A stretch of DNA of 64,000 nucleotides from Lysobacter defluvii IMMIB APB-9 = DSM 18482 (GTDB lineage: Bacteria; Pseudomonadota; Gammaproteobacteria; Xanthomonadales; Xanthomonadaceae), in assembly GCF_000423325.1 (NCBI RefSeq), contig NZ_AUHT01000011.1, forward strand, positions 1 through 64,000. The letters are read 5' to 3'. Below are positions 20,086 to 29,073 of the stretch, in pieces. The notes under the pieces were generated by a model. It did no database searches, was not told where the DNA came from, and saw only the letters and a list, made by a program, of their open reading frames with translations. Every line of letters begins with the position of its first letter. The stretch's first letter is position 1. The translations under genes and the position numbers were made by a program.

Positions 20086-21291
20086 ATGCCCCAGCTTTCC
20101 CGGCGGATCGGCCGCGCCAAGCCCAGTGCGATCATGGTGATCGCCGAGAAGGCCAAGCGCCTGAAGGCCGAAGGCCGCGACGTCATCAGCTTCTCGATCG
20201 GCGTCCCGAACTTCCTTCCCGGCGAGCACGTCTACCAGGCGGTGCGCGAGGCGCTCGACAACGACAGCGGCCAGTACGGCAGCAACCGCGGCGCCGACGC
20301 GATGCTGGACGCCTTCCTGGGGCACCTCGAGGGCCTGGGGCTGACCGGGTACACCAAGGCGAACCTGGCGACGGGCGTCGGTGCCAAGCAGGTGCTGTAC
20401 AACCTGGCCGAGGCGCTGCTGGACGACGGCGACACCATCGCCTTCCCGACCCCGTACTGGACCAGCTACCTGGACATCGCCGAGATCGTCGACGCGAAGG
20501 TCGAGCTGCTGCCGTGCCCGCCCGAGCAGGACTACAAGCTGACGCCGGCCCAGCTGGACGCGGCGCTGGCGAAGAAGCCGCGCGTTCTGCTGTTCAACAA
20601 CCCGTCCAACCCGACCGGCATGGTCTACACCCGGGACGAGATCAGCGCGCTGGCCGACGTGATCGCGAAGTACCCGGACACCTGGGTGATCACCGACGAC
20701 ATCTACAACAAGATGGTGTTCGACGGCGTGGGCTACCACAACTTCGTGCACGCCCGGCCGGAGCTGCGCGACCGGGTGATCTTCGTCGACTCGCTGTCCA
20801 AGACCTACGGCATGCCGGGCTGGCGCGTCGGCTTCATGGCCGGTCCGGAGGAGGTCGCCAGGGCGGTCGTGACCCTCAACTCCAACCACATCACCAGCCT
20901 GCCGGAGATGACCAGCGCCGCCGCCGCCGCCGCGCTTGCCGGCCCGCAGGACGTGCCGGAGGCCAAGTGCGCCGAGTTCCAGGCCAAGCGCGACCAGGTC
21001 ATGGACGTGCTGGCCTCGATCGAGGGCGTGGTCTGCCCGCGGCCCCAGGGCGCGTTCTACGTGTTCCCGGACGTCAGCTGCGCCTTCGGCAGGACCCATG
21101 GCCCGAGCGGCAAGGCGATCGGCAACGACGTGGAGCTGTGCAGCGTGCTGCTGGAGGAAAAGGGCGTGGCCTGCGTGCCGGGCTCGGCCTTCGGCGAGCC
21201 GCGCTCGCTGCGCATCAGCTACACCTGCCCGACGCCGCAGCTGATGCCGGGCATGGAGCGAATCCGCGAATTCTTCAACGAACTGAGCTGA
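20086..21291 (+). CDS. Pyridoxal-phosphate aminotransferase, probable aspartate aminotransferase
   Basis: A class I/II fold-type I aminotransferase (401 residues) that probably interconverts aspartate/2-oxoglutarate and oxaloacetate/glutamate. The PLP lysine is K239 in [15 protein letters not shown]. Other hallmarks are NNPSNPTG near residue 172, the DDIY motif near residue 205 and the C-terminal substrate-binding arginine region SLRISYTCP. The overall sequence resembles the Ib subgroup. The gene is 16 bases from malate dehydrogenase on the same strand, which supports oxaloacetate as the shared metabolite. An alternative such as alanine or aromatic transaminase cannot be excluded from sequence alone. 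Confidence 0.88.
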   Translation: MPQLSRRIGRAKPSAIMVIAEKAKRLKAEGRDVISFSIGVPNFLPGEHVYQAVREALDNDSGQYGSNRGADAMLDAFLGHLEGLGLTGYTKANLATGVGAKQVLYNLAEALLDDGDTIAFPTPYWTSYLDIAEIVDAKVELLPCPPEQDYKLTPAQLDAALAKKPRVLLFNNPSNPTGMVYTRDEISALADVIAKYPDTWVITDDIYNKMVFDGVGYHNFVHARPELRDRVIFVDSLSKTYGMPGWRVGFMAGPEEVARAVVTLNSNHITSLPEMTSAAAAAALAGPQDVPEAKCAEFQAKRDQVMDVLASIEGVVCPRPQGAFYVFPDVSCAFGRTHGPSGKAIGNDVELCSVLLEEKGVACVPGSAFGEPRSLRISYTCPTPQLMPGMERIREFFNELS

Positions 21292-21307
21292 CAGGAGCAT
21301 CCCCCGC

Positions 21308-22291
21308 ATGAAATCCCCCGTCCGCGTTGCCGTGACCGGTGCTGCCGGCCAGATCGGATATTCCCTGCTGTTCCGCATCGCCTCCGGCGAGATGCTGGGC
21401 AAGGACCAGCCGGTGATCCTGCAGATGCTCGAACTGCCCATGGAGAAGGCGCAGGCCGCCCTCAAGGGCGTGATGATGGAGCTCGAGGACTGTGCCTTCC
21501 CGCTCCTGGCCGGCATGGTCGGCACCGACGATGCCGAGGTCGCGTTCAAGGATGCCGACATCGCGCTGCTGGTCGGTGCCCGCCCGCGCGGGCCGGGCAT
21601 GGAGCGCAAGGACCTGCTGCTGGAGAACGCCAAGATCTTCACCGCCCAGGGCGCCGCGCTGAACAAGGTCGCCAGCCGCGACGTCAAGGTGCTGGTGGTC
21701 GGCAACCCGGCCAACACCAATGCCTACATCGCCATGAAGTCCGCGCCGGACCTGCCGGCGAAGAACTTCACCGCGATGCTGCGCCTGGACCACAACCGCG
21801 CCCTGAGCCAGCTGGCCAGCAAGGCCGGCGTGCCGATCGGGGACATCCGCAAGCTGGTGGTGTGGGGCAACCACAGCCCGACGATGTACCCGGACTACCG
21901 CTTCGCCACCGCCAACGGCGAGTCGCTGAAGGACAAGGTCAACGACGCGGACTGGAACGCCAACGAGTTCATCCCGCAGGTTGGCAAGCGCGGCGCGGCG
22001 ATCATCGAGGCGCGTGGCCTGTCGTCGGCCGCCTCGGCGGCCAACGCCGCCATCGACCACATCCGCGACTGGGTGCTGGGCAGCAACGGTGAGTGGGTGA
22101 CCATGGGCGTGCCGTCGGACGGCAGCTACGGGATCCCCGAGGGCATCATCTATGGCGTGCCGGTGATCACCGAGGGCGGTGAGTACAAGCGGGTCGAGGG
22201 CCTGGAGATCGACGCCTTCTCCCGCGAGCGCATGGACAGGACCCTGGCCGAGCTGGAAGAAGAGCGCGAGGGCGTGGCCCACCTGCTCTGA
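21308..22291 (+). CDS. mdh: Malate dehydrogenase
   Basis: NAD-dependent malate dehydrogenase (327 residues) of the tricarboxylic acid cycle. The Rossmann motif [13 protein letters not shown] is at the N-terminus. [16 protein letters not shown] carries the mobile-loop arginines that bind the dicarboxylate, NPANTNA is in the centre, and the catalytic histidine is H189 in [11 protein letters not shown]. The sequence follows the two-domain cytosolic-type enzyme found in many GC-rich bacteria, not the shorter E. coli type. AGGAGC precedes the ATG. Co-transcription with the aminotransferase is likely, and a strong terminator follows. Confidence 0.97.
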   Translation: MKSPVRVAVTGAAGQIGYSLLFRIASGEMLGKDQPVILQMLELPMEKAQAALKGVMMELEDCAFPLLAGMVGTDDAEVAFKDADIALLVGARPRGPGMERKDLLLENAKIFTAQGAALNKVASRDVKVLVVGNPANTNAYIAMKSAPDLPAKNFTAMLRLDHNRALSQLASKAGVPIGDIRKLVVWGNHSPTMYPDYRFATANGESLKDKVNDADWNANEFIPQVGKRGAAIIEARGLSSAASAANAAIDHIRDWVLGSNGEWVTMGVPSDGSYGIPEGIIYGVPVITEGGEYKRVEGLEIDAFSRERMDRTLAELEEEREGVAHLL

Positions 22292-22315
22292 CCCGCGGCC
22301 GCATCGGTCCACCGG

Positions 22316-22348
22316 AAGGGCGCACGCAAGTGCGCCCTTTTCGTTTTT
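22316..22348 (+). terminator. Intrinsic terminator after mdh
   Basis: AAGGGCGCAC at 22316-22325 pairs with GTGCGCCCTT at 22330-22339 over a GCAA tetraloop, followed by T-rich TTTTCGTTTTT. This is a clear Rho-independent terminator for the aminotransferase-mdh unit. Confidence 0.92.
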
Positions 22349-22398
22349 CCTGCACCCGTCGCGGGCGGGGCCCGGCAGGGTCGGCGTGGCTGCTCGGC

Positions 22399-22404
22399 TA
22401 GAAT
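22399..22404 (+). promoter_or_regulatory. TAGAAT -10 box before prpB
   Basis: TAGAAT lies 30 bases before the prpB start, in the pattern seen at several genes here. There is no convincing -35, so either an activator or a GC-tolerant sigma-70 promoter type is implied. Confidence 0.5.
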
Positions 22405-22434
22405 GGCGGCCTTTCCCGCAACACCGGAGAACGC

Positions 22435-23322
22435 ATGTCGATGCAACCGTCCGCCGGGGCGCGCTACCGCGCCGCCCTGGCCGAGGAGTCCCCGCTGCAG
22501 GTGGTGGGCGCCATCACCGCCTACGCCGGCCTGATGGCGCGGCGGGTGGGCTACAAGGCCCTGTACCTGTCGGGCGGGGGCGTGGCCGCCAACTCGCTGG
22601 GCATGCCCGACCTGGGCATCTCCACCATGGAGGACGTGCTCACCGACGCCCGCCGCATCGTCGACGCCACCGGGCTGCCGCTGCTGGTCGACATCGACAC
22701 CGGCTGGGGCGGCGCGTTCAACATCGCCCGCACGATCCGCAGCTTCGAGCGCGTCGGGGTCGCCGCGGTGCACATGGAGGACCAGGTCGGCCAGAAGCGC
22801 TGTGGCCACCGGCCGGGCAAGGAAGTGGTCTCGAAGGCCGAGATGGTCGACCGGGTGAAGGCGGCGGTGGACGCGCGCACCGACCCGGGCTTCGTGGTGA
22901 TGGCCCGCACCGACGCCGCCGCCGCCGAGGGCATCGACTCGGCGATCGAGCGTGCGGTCGCCTATGTCGAGGCGGGCGCCGACATGATCTTCCCCGAGGC
23001 GATGAAGACCCTCGACGACTACCGCAAGTTCAAGGACGCGGTGAAGGTGCCGATCCTGGCCAACCTGACCGAGTTCGGCTCCACCCCGTTCTTCACCACC
23101 GACGAGCTGCGCGGCGCCGGCGTCGACATCGCGCTGTACTGCTGCGGCGCCTACCGCGCCATGAACAAGGCGGCGTTGGGCTTCTACGAGACCGTGCGCC
23201 GCGAGGGCACCCAGGAACGCTACGTCGACCGCATGCAGACCCGGGCGGAGCTGTACGACTTCCTGGGCTACCACGAGTACGAGGACAAGCTCGACGCACT
23301 GTTTGCCGCGTCGAAGGACTGA
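22435..23322 (+). CDS. prpB: 2-methylisocitrate lyase
   Basis: Methylisocitrate lyase (295 residues) cleaves 2-methylisocitrate to pyruvate and succinate, the last step of the methylcitrate cycle for propionate. The isocitrate lyase family signature is K121-R-C-G-H125 with the catalytic cysteine C123. Metal-binding DIDTGWGG near residue 86 and MARTDA near residue 158 are present. The length fits PrpB rather than the longer isocitrate lyase. CCGGAGA precedes the ATG; a second in-frame ATG lies two codons on. prpC is downstream in the same direction but 293 bases away, across a repeat element. Confidence 0.95.
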   Translation: MSMQPSAGARYRAALAEESPLQVVGAITAYAGLMARRVGYKALYLSGGGVAANSLGMPDLGISTMEDVLTDARRIVDATGLPLLVDIDTGWGGAFNIARTIRSFERVGVAAVHMEDQVGQKRCGHRPGKEVVSKAEMVDRVKAAVDARTDPGFVVMARTDAAAAEGIDSAIERAVAYVEAGADMIFPEAMKTLDDYRKFKDAVKVPILANLTEFGSTPFFTTDELRGAGVDIALYCCGAYRAMNKAALGFYETVRREGTQERYVDRMQTRAELYDFLGYHEYEDKLDALFAASKD

Positions 23323-23365
23323 TCCCCGCCACCATCCCTTCTCCCATCCCGTCCCTGCTCCCGCG

Positions 23366-23486
23366 CCTCCCTTCTCCCGCTTGCGGGAGACAAATCGGCA
23401 GGACTGCCGATTTGGACGGCGAAGCCGCCCGAAGGGCGGGCCACATGGATGTGGCGAGTCCACGTGCCCGAAGGGCGGATGAGGGC
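23366..23486. repeat. Palindrome-rich intergenic repeat, copy A
   Basis: A 121-base block between prpB and prpC. Its first 22 bases (23366-23387, containing CTCCCGC-TT-GCGGGAG) and last 23 bases (23464-23486, containing CCCGAAGGGCGGATGAGGG) are identical to the ends of copy B at 60686-60813. The interior differs and is made of hairpins. A perfect 10-bp stem pairs 23391-23400 with 23405-23414, a CCGCCCGAAGGGCGG stem follows, and then CCACAT-GG-ATGTGG. It resembles REP/MITE-like elements; no coding capacity was seen. Confidence 0.7.
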
Positions 23487-23535
23487 CGCTTTTCATCGGG
23501 ATCAGAACCAACAGCAGAAGCAAAAGCAAAAGCCC

Positions 23536-23590
23536 CTCACCCCAACCCTCTCCCGCAAGCGGGAGAGGGGGCTGGAAAGCGGGAGAGGGG
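23536..23590. repeat. Inverted partner hairpin of repeat copy A
   Basis: CCCTCTCCCGC at 23546-23556 pairs with GCGGGAGAGGG at 23559-23569. It is the inverted version of the CTCCCGC-TT-GCGGGAG palindrome at 23374-23389, and GCGGGAGAGGGGG is repeated again just downstream. Together with copy A it makes most of the 293-base prpB-prpC spacer. An A/G-rich stretch (GCAAAAGCAAAAGC) joins the two parts. Confidence 0.6.
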
Positions 23591-23615
23591 GCCAGATATC
23601 GAGGACCGAGGAAAC

Positions 23616-24764
23616 ATGACCGAGACCACCCAGACCCCCAAGCCCAAGAAGTCCGTCGCCCTGTCCGGCACCGCGGCCGGCAACACCGCGCTGTGCACGG
23701 TCGGCCGCAGCGGCAACGACCTGCATTACCGCGGCTATGACATCAAGGACCTGGCGACGCGCTCCAGCTTCGAGGAGGTCGCGCACCTGCTGGTGCACGG
23801 CGAGCTGCCCAGCGCCGGGCGCCTCCAGGCGTACCGGACCAAGCTGCGCCGCCTGCGCGGGCTCCCCGCGATCGTCGCCGAGGCGCTCGAGCTGGTGCCG
23901 GCCAGCGCCCATCCCATGGACGTGCTGCGCACCGGCTGTTCCGTCCTGGGCACGGTGCTGCCCGAGCGCGAAGGGCATCCGGCCGCGGAGGCGCGCGACA
24001 TCGCCGACCGGCTGATCGCCTCCTTCGGCTCGATGCTGCTGTACTGGTGGCACTTCACCCGCAACGGCCGCCGCATCGAGACCGAGACCGACGACGAGAC
24101 CGTCGCCGGCCACTTCCTGCACCTGCTGCACGGGGAGCCGCCCAGCCAGCTGCACGCGGACGCGCTCGACAAGTCGCTGATCCTGTACGCCGAGCACGAG
24201 TTCAACGCCTCGACCTTCACTGCGCGCGTGATCGCCGGGACCGGCTCGGACCTGTTCTCGTGCATCACCGGCGCAATCGGCGCGCTGCGCGGGCCCAAGC
24301 ACGGCGGGGCCAACGAAGTGGCGATGGACATCATCAGCCGCTACGGCTCGGCCGACGAAGCCGAGGCCGACATCCGCGCACGCATGGAGCGCAAGGAGAT
24401 CGTCATCGGCTTCGGCCACCCGGTCTACACCATCGGCGACCCGCGCAACCCGATCATCAAGGAGATCAGCCGCAAGCTGTGCGCGAAGGGGAACAACCAG
24501 GTCCTGTTCGACGTGTCCGAGCGCATCGAGAACCTGATGATGGACACCAAGAAGATGTTCCCGAACCTGGACTGGTACAGCGCCAGTGCCTACCACATGA
24601 TGGGGATCCCGACGCCGATGTTCACCCCGCTGTTCGTGATCGCCCGCACCACCGGCTGGAGCGCGCACGTCATCGAGCAGCGCGAGGACGGCAAGATCAT
24701 CCGCCCGAGCGCGAACTACACCGGCCCGGAGAACCGCGAGTATCCGCCCCTGGAAACGCGCTGA
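23616..24764 (+). CDS. prpC: 2-methylcitrate synthase
   Basis: Methylcitrate synthase (382 residues) condenses propionyl-CoA with oxaloacetate. Citrate synthase family residues are H229 in GPKHGGANE and H268 in GFGHPVYT. The short length without the N-terminal domain of hexameric GltA, and the position after prpB, favour PrpC over a citrate synthase. Ribosome-binding GAGGAAAC precedes the ATG at 23616. prpD/acnB-type genes are not seen next to it, so the remaining cycle enzymes must be elsewhere. A bidirectional terminator follows. Confidence 0.93.
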   Translation: MTETTQTPKPKKSVALSGTAAGNTALCTVGRSGNDLHYRGYDIKDLATRSSFEEVAHLLVHGELPSAGRLQAYRTKLRRLRGLPAIVAEALELVPASAHPMDVLRTGCSVLGTVLPEREGHPAAEARDIADRLIASFGSMLLYWWHFTRNGRRIETETDDETVAGHFLHLLHGEPPSQLHADALDKSLILYAEHEFNASTFTARVIAGTGSDLFSCITGAIGALRGPKHGGANEVAMDIISRYGSADEAEADIRARMERKEIVIGFGHPVYTIGDPRNPIIKEISRKLCAKGNNQVLFDVSERIENLMMDTKKMFPNLDWYSASAYHMMGIPTPMFTPLFVIARTTGWSAHVIEQREDGKIIRPSANYTGPENREYPPLETR

Positions 24765-24804
24765 GGCAGCTGCGCTCCGCCGGGAACGTACCTGCTGCAG
24801 AAGG

Positions 24805-24835
24805 AAAAGGCCGCGTCACGGGACGCGGCCTTTTT
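24805..24835. terminator. Bidirectional terminator between prpC and the hydrolase gene
   Basis: GGCCGCGTC at 24809-24817 pairs with GACGCGGCC at 24822-24830 over an ACGG loop. It is flanked by AAAA on the left and TTTTT on the right, so it can end transcription from both the prpC side and the minus-strand hydrolase gene. Confidence 0.92.
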
Positions 24836-24876
24836 CGTGAGGTGCCGCCAGAAGGGCGACGCGGGGACGGCCCGGA

Positions 24877-25335
24877 TCAGGACTTGCGCGGCGGCAGGCT
24901 CTGTACCCGCAGGAACGTATGGTCGCCGATGGTGGCGACGCGGTGGGCGTCCTGCCAGCTCGGGCTGGCGATCGCCAGCGCGGCGAAATGGCTCGCGCCG
25001 GGGACGATCTCGTTGCGCTCCTCCGGCGGCAACTCCCAGTTGCGCTGCGCGTCCAGGGCCACGGTCACCGCGCGCGCCCAGGCCTCGGTGTTGTGGAGCC
25101 GGTAATTGGGCGAGACCAGGGTGGGCGCGAACTGCTTGCGCGCGGTCACCACCTCGCAGACGCTGTCGCCCCACAGCCCGCTGTCGCGCCGGCGCAGGGC
25201 GACTTCCGCGACTGCCTGCTGGCCCTGGATGGACTGGTCGCGTGCTTCCAGGTACAGCGTCGTGCTCAGGCACAGCGAGTCGGCGCTTTGTGGCGGCAGG
25301 ATGGAAGCCAGCCACAGGATCCATGCCAGTTTCAT
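24877..25335 (-). CDS. Secreted cell-wall hydrolase, SleB/CwlJ type
   Basis: A small exported protein (152 residues) with the hydrolase_2 fold of SleB and CwlJ, lytic enzymes acting on peptidoglycan. The N-terminus MKLAWILWLASILPPQSADS looks like a short signal peptide. The family motif follows directly: LYLEARDQSIQGQQAVAEVALRR, with E30 as the probable catalytic acid. A second block with GASHFAAL closes the domain. Ribosome-binding site AAGGAGAG precedes the ATG at 25335. Longer in-frame extension upstream is not supported. It is a single-gene unit. In proteobacteria without spores such proteins are thought to help wall remodelling; the precise bond cut is not known. Confidence 0.82.
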   Translation of the reverse strand: MKLAWILWLASILPPQSADSLCLSTTLYLEARDQSIQGQQAVAEVALRRRDSGLWGDSVCEVVTARKQFAPTLVSPNYRLHNTEAWARAVTVALDAQRNWELPPEERNEIVPGASHFAALAIASPSWQDAHRVATIGDHTFLRVQSLPPRKS

Positions 25336-25766
25336 TCGTTCTCTCCTTGCTCCGTGGCCGTGCAGGCTTGGCCCGCGGAAACCCGCAAGGCGATCGCCAA
25401 CGGCATTACGTACTGGGGAGGGCGGCGGCTCTAGTCGGCGCGCTTGGCCCGGCATCCGCTGCCGGCTGAAGGGGGCGGCGGGCTAGGGAACCGCCACGCG
25501 GGGGCGGTGAAAAGATGCGGCACGGTAACGACCGCAAAATAAACGGGGCGTGAACGGAGGTGGCGCCGATGGCGCTCATTTGCGTGACCAAGGAGATGCG
25601 GCCATGGAGAAGAAGCCCCGGGGTTGTTAGTTACGGGTTAACACCGCTTTCACAAGTGCGCACCTAACCTGCGCCGCGATGGCGTCGCCAGGCGGCCGTC
25701 CGACTCAATCACGAGAACCGCGAGTTACCGGGTTCGATATCTGGACCGAACGTTAAGGAGAAACAT
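25336..25766. other. 431-base spacer upstream of the first OmpA gene
   Basis: This gap between the divergent hydrolase and ompA-like genes holds no recognised gene or convincing promoter pair. TTAACA at 25638-25643 and TAACCT at 25665-25670 are 21 bases apart, too far for sigma-70. A 32-codon reading frame at 25569-25667, with GGAGG eight bases before its ATG, is the only possible small gene. The base composition is less GC-rich between 25620 and 25660 than the surroundings, which suggests a regulatory region. Confidence 0.5.
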
Positions 25767-26903
25767 ATGAACAAGAAGCTCCTCTGTGCCGCTCTTGTCG
25801 GCGGCCTGGGTGTGGCCGGAGCTGCCGGCGCGCAGGAATTCGATGATCGCTGGTACCTCACCGGCTCAGTCGGAATGAATATCCAGGACAACGACCGCGA
25901 TACCAGTGACGCGCCGTTCGGTGCGATCGGCGTCGGCAAGTTCATCAACCCGAACTGGTCGATCGATGCCGAGCTCAACTACCAGAACCCGAACGCGGAA
26001 CGGAACCGCGACCTCAACTGGAGCCAGTACGGCATCTCGTTCGACGCACGCCGGCACTTCGTCGTGGAGGGCCGCAGCTGGAATCCGTACATCGTGATGG
26101 GCCTGGGCTACCAGCGTGCCGAGGAGGAGTTTGATCCCTCCAACCCCGTTCTTCCTGCACGCTTCGAGCGCAATGGCGCGCCCAGCGAGCGGGACGAGGG
26201 CAACATCGCCGGCAAGATCGGGTTCGGTGCGCAGGGCGACGTCGGCCGGGTGAAGATCCGTACCGAGCTGGCCTACCGCATCGACGCCGATGACGACAGC
26301 GTCGGCGCCTTCATGACGGACGACGTCCCGCGCGATGACGGGGCGGACTGGTTCGGCGACGTGCTGGCGTCGGTCGGCGTCGTCGTCCCGCTGGGCCCGG
26401 AGCCGGTCGCACCGGTTGCTCCCGCGCCGGCCCCGGCGGCCCCGAGCTGCGCCGACCTGGACGACGACGGTGACGGCGTCAACAACTGCGACGACAAGTG
26501 CCCGAACTCGCAGCCCGGCCAGACCATTGGTCCGGACGGTTGCCCGGTCCCGGTGTCGATCGACCTGCGCGGCGTGAACTTCGACTTCGACAAGTCGACC
26601 CTGCGTCCGGACGCGGTGGCCGTGCTGAACGAGGCCGTGCAGATCCTGCAGCGCTACCCCGACCTGCGCGTCGAGGTGGCCGGCCACACCGACCTGTGCG
26701 GCACCGATGCGTACAACCAGTCGCTGTCGGAGCGTCGTGCGACCGCGGTGTACGACTACCTGACCAGCAACGGCATCGCGGCCTCGCGCCTGGTGGGCCC
26801 GAACGGCTTCGGCGAGAGCCGTCCGCTCGAGAACACCCCGCAGACCCTGCCGGAGTGCAAGAGCGAGACCAACCGCCGCACCGAGCTGAACGTCCAGAAC
26901 TGA
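25767..26903 (+). CDS. OmpA-family outer-membrane protein with thrombospondin type-3-like repeats (copy 1)
   Basis: An outer-membrane protein of 378 residues. The signal peptide ends near AGAAGA-QEF. Residues about 23-210 form an eight-stranded OmpA-type barrel (YLTGSVGMNIQDN and alternating hydrophobic strands). A proline/alanine hinge (PVAPVAPAPAPAAP) leads to a calcium-binding type segment DLDDDGDGVNNCDDKCPNS. The C-terminal OmpA domain binds peptidoglycan (VNFDFDKSTLRPDA, VAGHTDLCGTDAYNQSLSERRA). Paired cysteines suggest disulfides. Ribosome-binding AAGGAGAAACAT precedes the ATG. It stands just before a paralogue whose last 558 bases are nearly identical, while the barrels differ. Confidence 0.94.
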   Translation: MNKKLLCAALVGGLGVAGAAGAQEFDDRWYLTGSVGMNIQDNDRDTSDAPFGAIGVGKFINPNWSIDAELNYQNPNAERNRDLNWSQYGISFDARRHFVVEGRSWNPYIVMGLGYQRAEEEFDPSNPVLPARFERNGAPSERDEGNIAGKIGFGAQGDVGRVKIRTELAYRIDADDDSVGAFMTDDVPRDDGADWFGDVLASVGVVVPLGPEPVAPVAPAPAPAAPSCADLDDDGDGVNNCDDKCPNSQPGQTIGPDGCPVPVSIDLRGVNFDFDKSTLRPDAVAVLNEAVQILQRYPDLRVEVAGHTDLCGTDAYNQSLSERRATAVYDYLTSNGIAASRLVGPNGFGESRPLENTPQTLPECKSETNRRTELNVQN

Positions 26904-26947
26904 CGATCCGGACGGTCGTACCACGGGTGGAACCTGGCCACCCGCGC

Positions 26948-26980
26948 AAAGCCCGGCCCCGTGGCCGGGCTTTGCATTGT
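26948..26980 (+). terminator. Terminator between the two OmpA genes
   Basis: AAAGCCCGGCC at 26948-26958 pairs with GGCCGGGCTTT at 26963-26973 over CCGT, with a short T-rich tail. The two paralogues are therefore probably separate transcription units. A weak -10-like TATCAT at 27027-27032 lies before the second gene. Confidence 0.8.
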
Positions 26981-27080
26981 CTGTAAAGCCACGTGCCCCG
27001 CGCGGGTATACAGGTTCCTGAATGTGTATCATCCGCCCGTTGGACCGCGTTCCACACAATCCCCCAAAGGAGCAACAACG

Positions 27081-28166
27081 ATGAAGACCCGCCTGCTTGG
27101 TATGGCGCTTCTCGCAGGCCTGGCCGCAATGGCCACGGCCGATGCGCAGGAGTTCGACGATCGCTGGTACGTCACCGGTTCCGCCGGCATGAACATCCAG
27201 GACGGTGACCGCGGCACCCGCGATACGCCGTTCGGGACGCTGGGCATGGGCAAGTTCATCAGCCCCGAGTGGTCGCTCGACGGCGAGCTGAACTACCAGA
27301 ATGCGAACCTCGACGAGAACCGCGATCTGAACTGGAGCCAGTACGGCATTTCGCTCGACCTGCGCCGCCACTTCATCAACGAAGGCCGCGGCTGGAACCC
27401 GTACCTGCTGGTGGGCCTGGGGTACCAGCGCTCCGAGGAAGAGTACGACGCCTTCCCGAGCCCCGACTCGCCCGGCGAGCGCGAGGACGGCAACCTGGCG
27501 GCGAAGGTCGGCGTGGGCGCACTGGCCGATGCCGGCCGGGTCAAGATCCGCACCGAGCTCGCCTATCGTGCGGACTTCGACGACCAGAGCGTCCATGCCT
27601 CTGGGGAAGACTGGTTCGGCGACGTCCTGGCGTCGGTCGGCGTGGTCGTCCCGCTGGGCCCCGAGCCGGTCGCCCCGGTCGCTCCCGCCCCGGCCCCGGC
27701 GGCGCCGAGCTGCGCCGACCTGGACGACGACGGCGACGGCGTCAACAACTGCGACGACAAGTGCCCGAACTCGCAGCCCGGCCAGACCATCGGTCCGGAC
27801 GGTTGCCCGGTCCCGGTGTCGATCGACCTGCGCGGCGTGAACTTCGACTTCGACAAGTCGACCCTGCGTCCGGACGCGGTGGCCGTGCTGAACGAGGCCG
27901 TGCAGATCCTGCAGCGCTACCCCGACCTGCGCGTCGAGGTGGCCGGCCACACCGACCTGTGCGGCACCGATGCGTACAACCAGTCGCTGTCGGAGCGTCG
28001 TGCGACCGCGGTGTACGACTACCTGACCAGCAACGGCATCGCGGCCTCGCGCCTGGTGGGCCCGAACGGCTTCGGCGAGAGCCGTCCGCTCGAGAACACC
28101 CCGCAGACCCTGCCGGAGTGCAAGAGCGAGACCAACCGCCGCACCGAGCTCAACGTCCAGAACTGA
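27081..28166 (+). CDS. OmpA-family outer-membrane protein with thrombospondin type-3-like repeats (copy 2)
   Basis: The paralogue of the preceding gene, 361 residues from this start. The signal peptide MKTRLLGMALLAGLAAMATADA is followed by QEFDDRWYVTGSAGM. The barrel is clearly related to copy 1 but diverged, with a shorter loop where copy 1 has DPSNPVLPARFERNGAPSER. From DWFGDVLASVG to the end (about 185 residues) the two proteins are identical. At DNA level 359 bases (27792-28150 versus 26529-26887) show no difference. Ribosome-binding AAAGGAG precedes the ATG at 27081. Longer upstream reading lacks a signal peptide and is not supported. Confidence 0.94.
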   Translation: MKTRLLGMALLAGLAAMATADAQEFDDRWYVTGSAGMNIQDGDRGTRDTPFGTLGMGKFISPEWSLDGELNYQNANLDENRDLNWSQYGISLDLRRHFINEGRGWNPYLLVGLGYQRSEEEYDAFPSPDSPGEREDGNLAAKVGVGALADAGRVKIRTELAYRADFDDQSVHASGEDWFGDVLASVGVVVPLGPEPVAPVAPAPAPAAPSCADLDDDGDGVNNCDDKCPNSQPGQTIGPDGCPVPVSIDLRGVNFDFDKSTLRPDAVAVLNEAVQILQRYPDLRVEVAGHTDLCGTDAYNQSLSERRATAVYDYLTSNGIAASRLVGPNGFGESRPLENTPQTLPECKSETNRRTELNVQN

Positions 28167-28205
28167 TCGAGCCCGCTGCACGGAGAAGCCTCTCCAGCAG
28201 TACCA

Positions 28206-28238
28206 GGAAGCCCGGCCCCGTGCCGGGCTTCCGCTTTT
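28206..28238 (+). terminator. Terminator after the second OmpA gene
   Basis: GGAAGCCCGGC at 28206-28216 pairs perfectly with GCCGGGCTTCC at 28222-28232, followed by GCTTTTT. The stem shares the AAGCCCGGC core with the terminator after copy 1, which suggests the duplication included it. Confidence 0.85.
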
Positions 28239-28353
28239 TGCGGCGGGCGGTCACGCAACGGACGCTGAATGCTTGAGGCAGGGCGATCGCGGGGCCTACA
28301 CTTCAGCGGTCGCGCGGCCCGGTGGGCTGCCGGTCCACCAGCAGGAGAGTCCC

Positions 28354-28971
28354 ATGCAACGCCTGATCGCGGCCGCCGCCCTGATGTCCCTGTCCAGCCT
28401 CGCTCTCGCCGAGCCCTCCATCGATTGCAGCGGACTTTCCGCACCGCAGGTGATCCAGTCCGCGACGGCCGTGGCGCCGGTCGCCGGCGAGCTGGGGACG
28501 CCGGAGCAGCCGCTCGGCGTTGCCGGGGGCGTGCTGGACCAGCCGGCAACCGACGCCTTGTCCGCAGAGCAGGTCCTGTACCGCCAGCAGCTGGAGCGGT
28601 GCGCGCAGGTGGCGACCGCTACCGCGCCGGCCGTGCCTGGGGTCGTACCGGCCGCCGACGCCATGCCCGCCGCCCCCGTGGCGGAGGGGATGGTCGCCAG
28701 CACCATGCCCGCGGCCACGCCGGCGCCGGAGGTGATCGACGCGGCGACGTACAAGCCGCGCACCGAGTTCGACAACACCCCGTGGCGCTTCAACATGAAC
28801 CAGAACGGCGAGCGCATGACCGCCGATGCCTTCGCCGCGTGGATGGAAGCCAAGGGCGTGCGCGTGGCGAAGGGCCGTGCGCCAGCCGCCGTCCCGGCCG
28901 AAGCCGAGGCTGCGGCGCAGGCGCCAGAGGGCGCCGCGGACGCGCCGCGGGAGCAGGGCGACGACGAATAG
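28354..28971 (+). CDS. Secreted protein of unknown function
   Basis: A 205-residue protein with a clear signal peptide (MQRLIAAAALMSLSSLALA). The mature part has two cysteines (DCSG and ERCAQ, positions about 28 and 88), long alanine/proline-rich stretches, and a compact conserved-looking segment KPRTEFDNTPWRFNMNQNG followed by ERMTADAFAAWMEAKGVRVAKG. The acidic tail ends EQGDDE. I do not recognise the family. Ribosome-binding AGGAGAG precedes the ATG at 28354. It follows the OmpA pair and is convergent with kbl, with a terminator between. Confidence 0.75.
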   Translation: MQRLIAAAALMSLSSLALAEPSIDCSGLSAPQVIQSATAVAPVAGELGTPEQPLGVAGGVLDQPATDALSAEQVLYRQQLERCAQVATATAPAVPGVVPAADAMPAAPVAEGMVASTMPAATPAPEVIDAATYKPRTEFDNTPWRFNMNQNGERMTADAFAAWMEAKGVRVAKGRAPAAVPAEAEAAAQAPEGAADAPREQGDDE

Positions 28972-29014
28972 ACCTTCCGGCGACCCACGGCCCCGGGCTG
29001 CGGGGCAGGGAAAA

Positions 29015-29050
29015 GGAAACGGCCGCGATTTCGCGGCCGTTCCTGTTTTC
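29015..29050. terminator. Bidirectional terminator between the unknown secreted protein and kbl
   Basis: ACGGCCGCGA at 29019-29028 pairs with TCGCGGCCGT at 29031-29040, flanked by AAAAGGAA on the left and TCCTGTTTTCC on the right. It can serve both convergent genes. Confidence 0.75.
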
Positions 29051-29073
29051 CGGGGTGGCGCCGGCTGGCCGGT

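Noticed and set aside
25866-28181. A 771-codon minus-strand frame spanning both OmpA genes, with an internal repeat
   Set aside because: The repeat merely reflects the duplicated OmpA 3' ends read backwards; no start or domain support.
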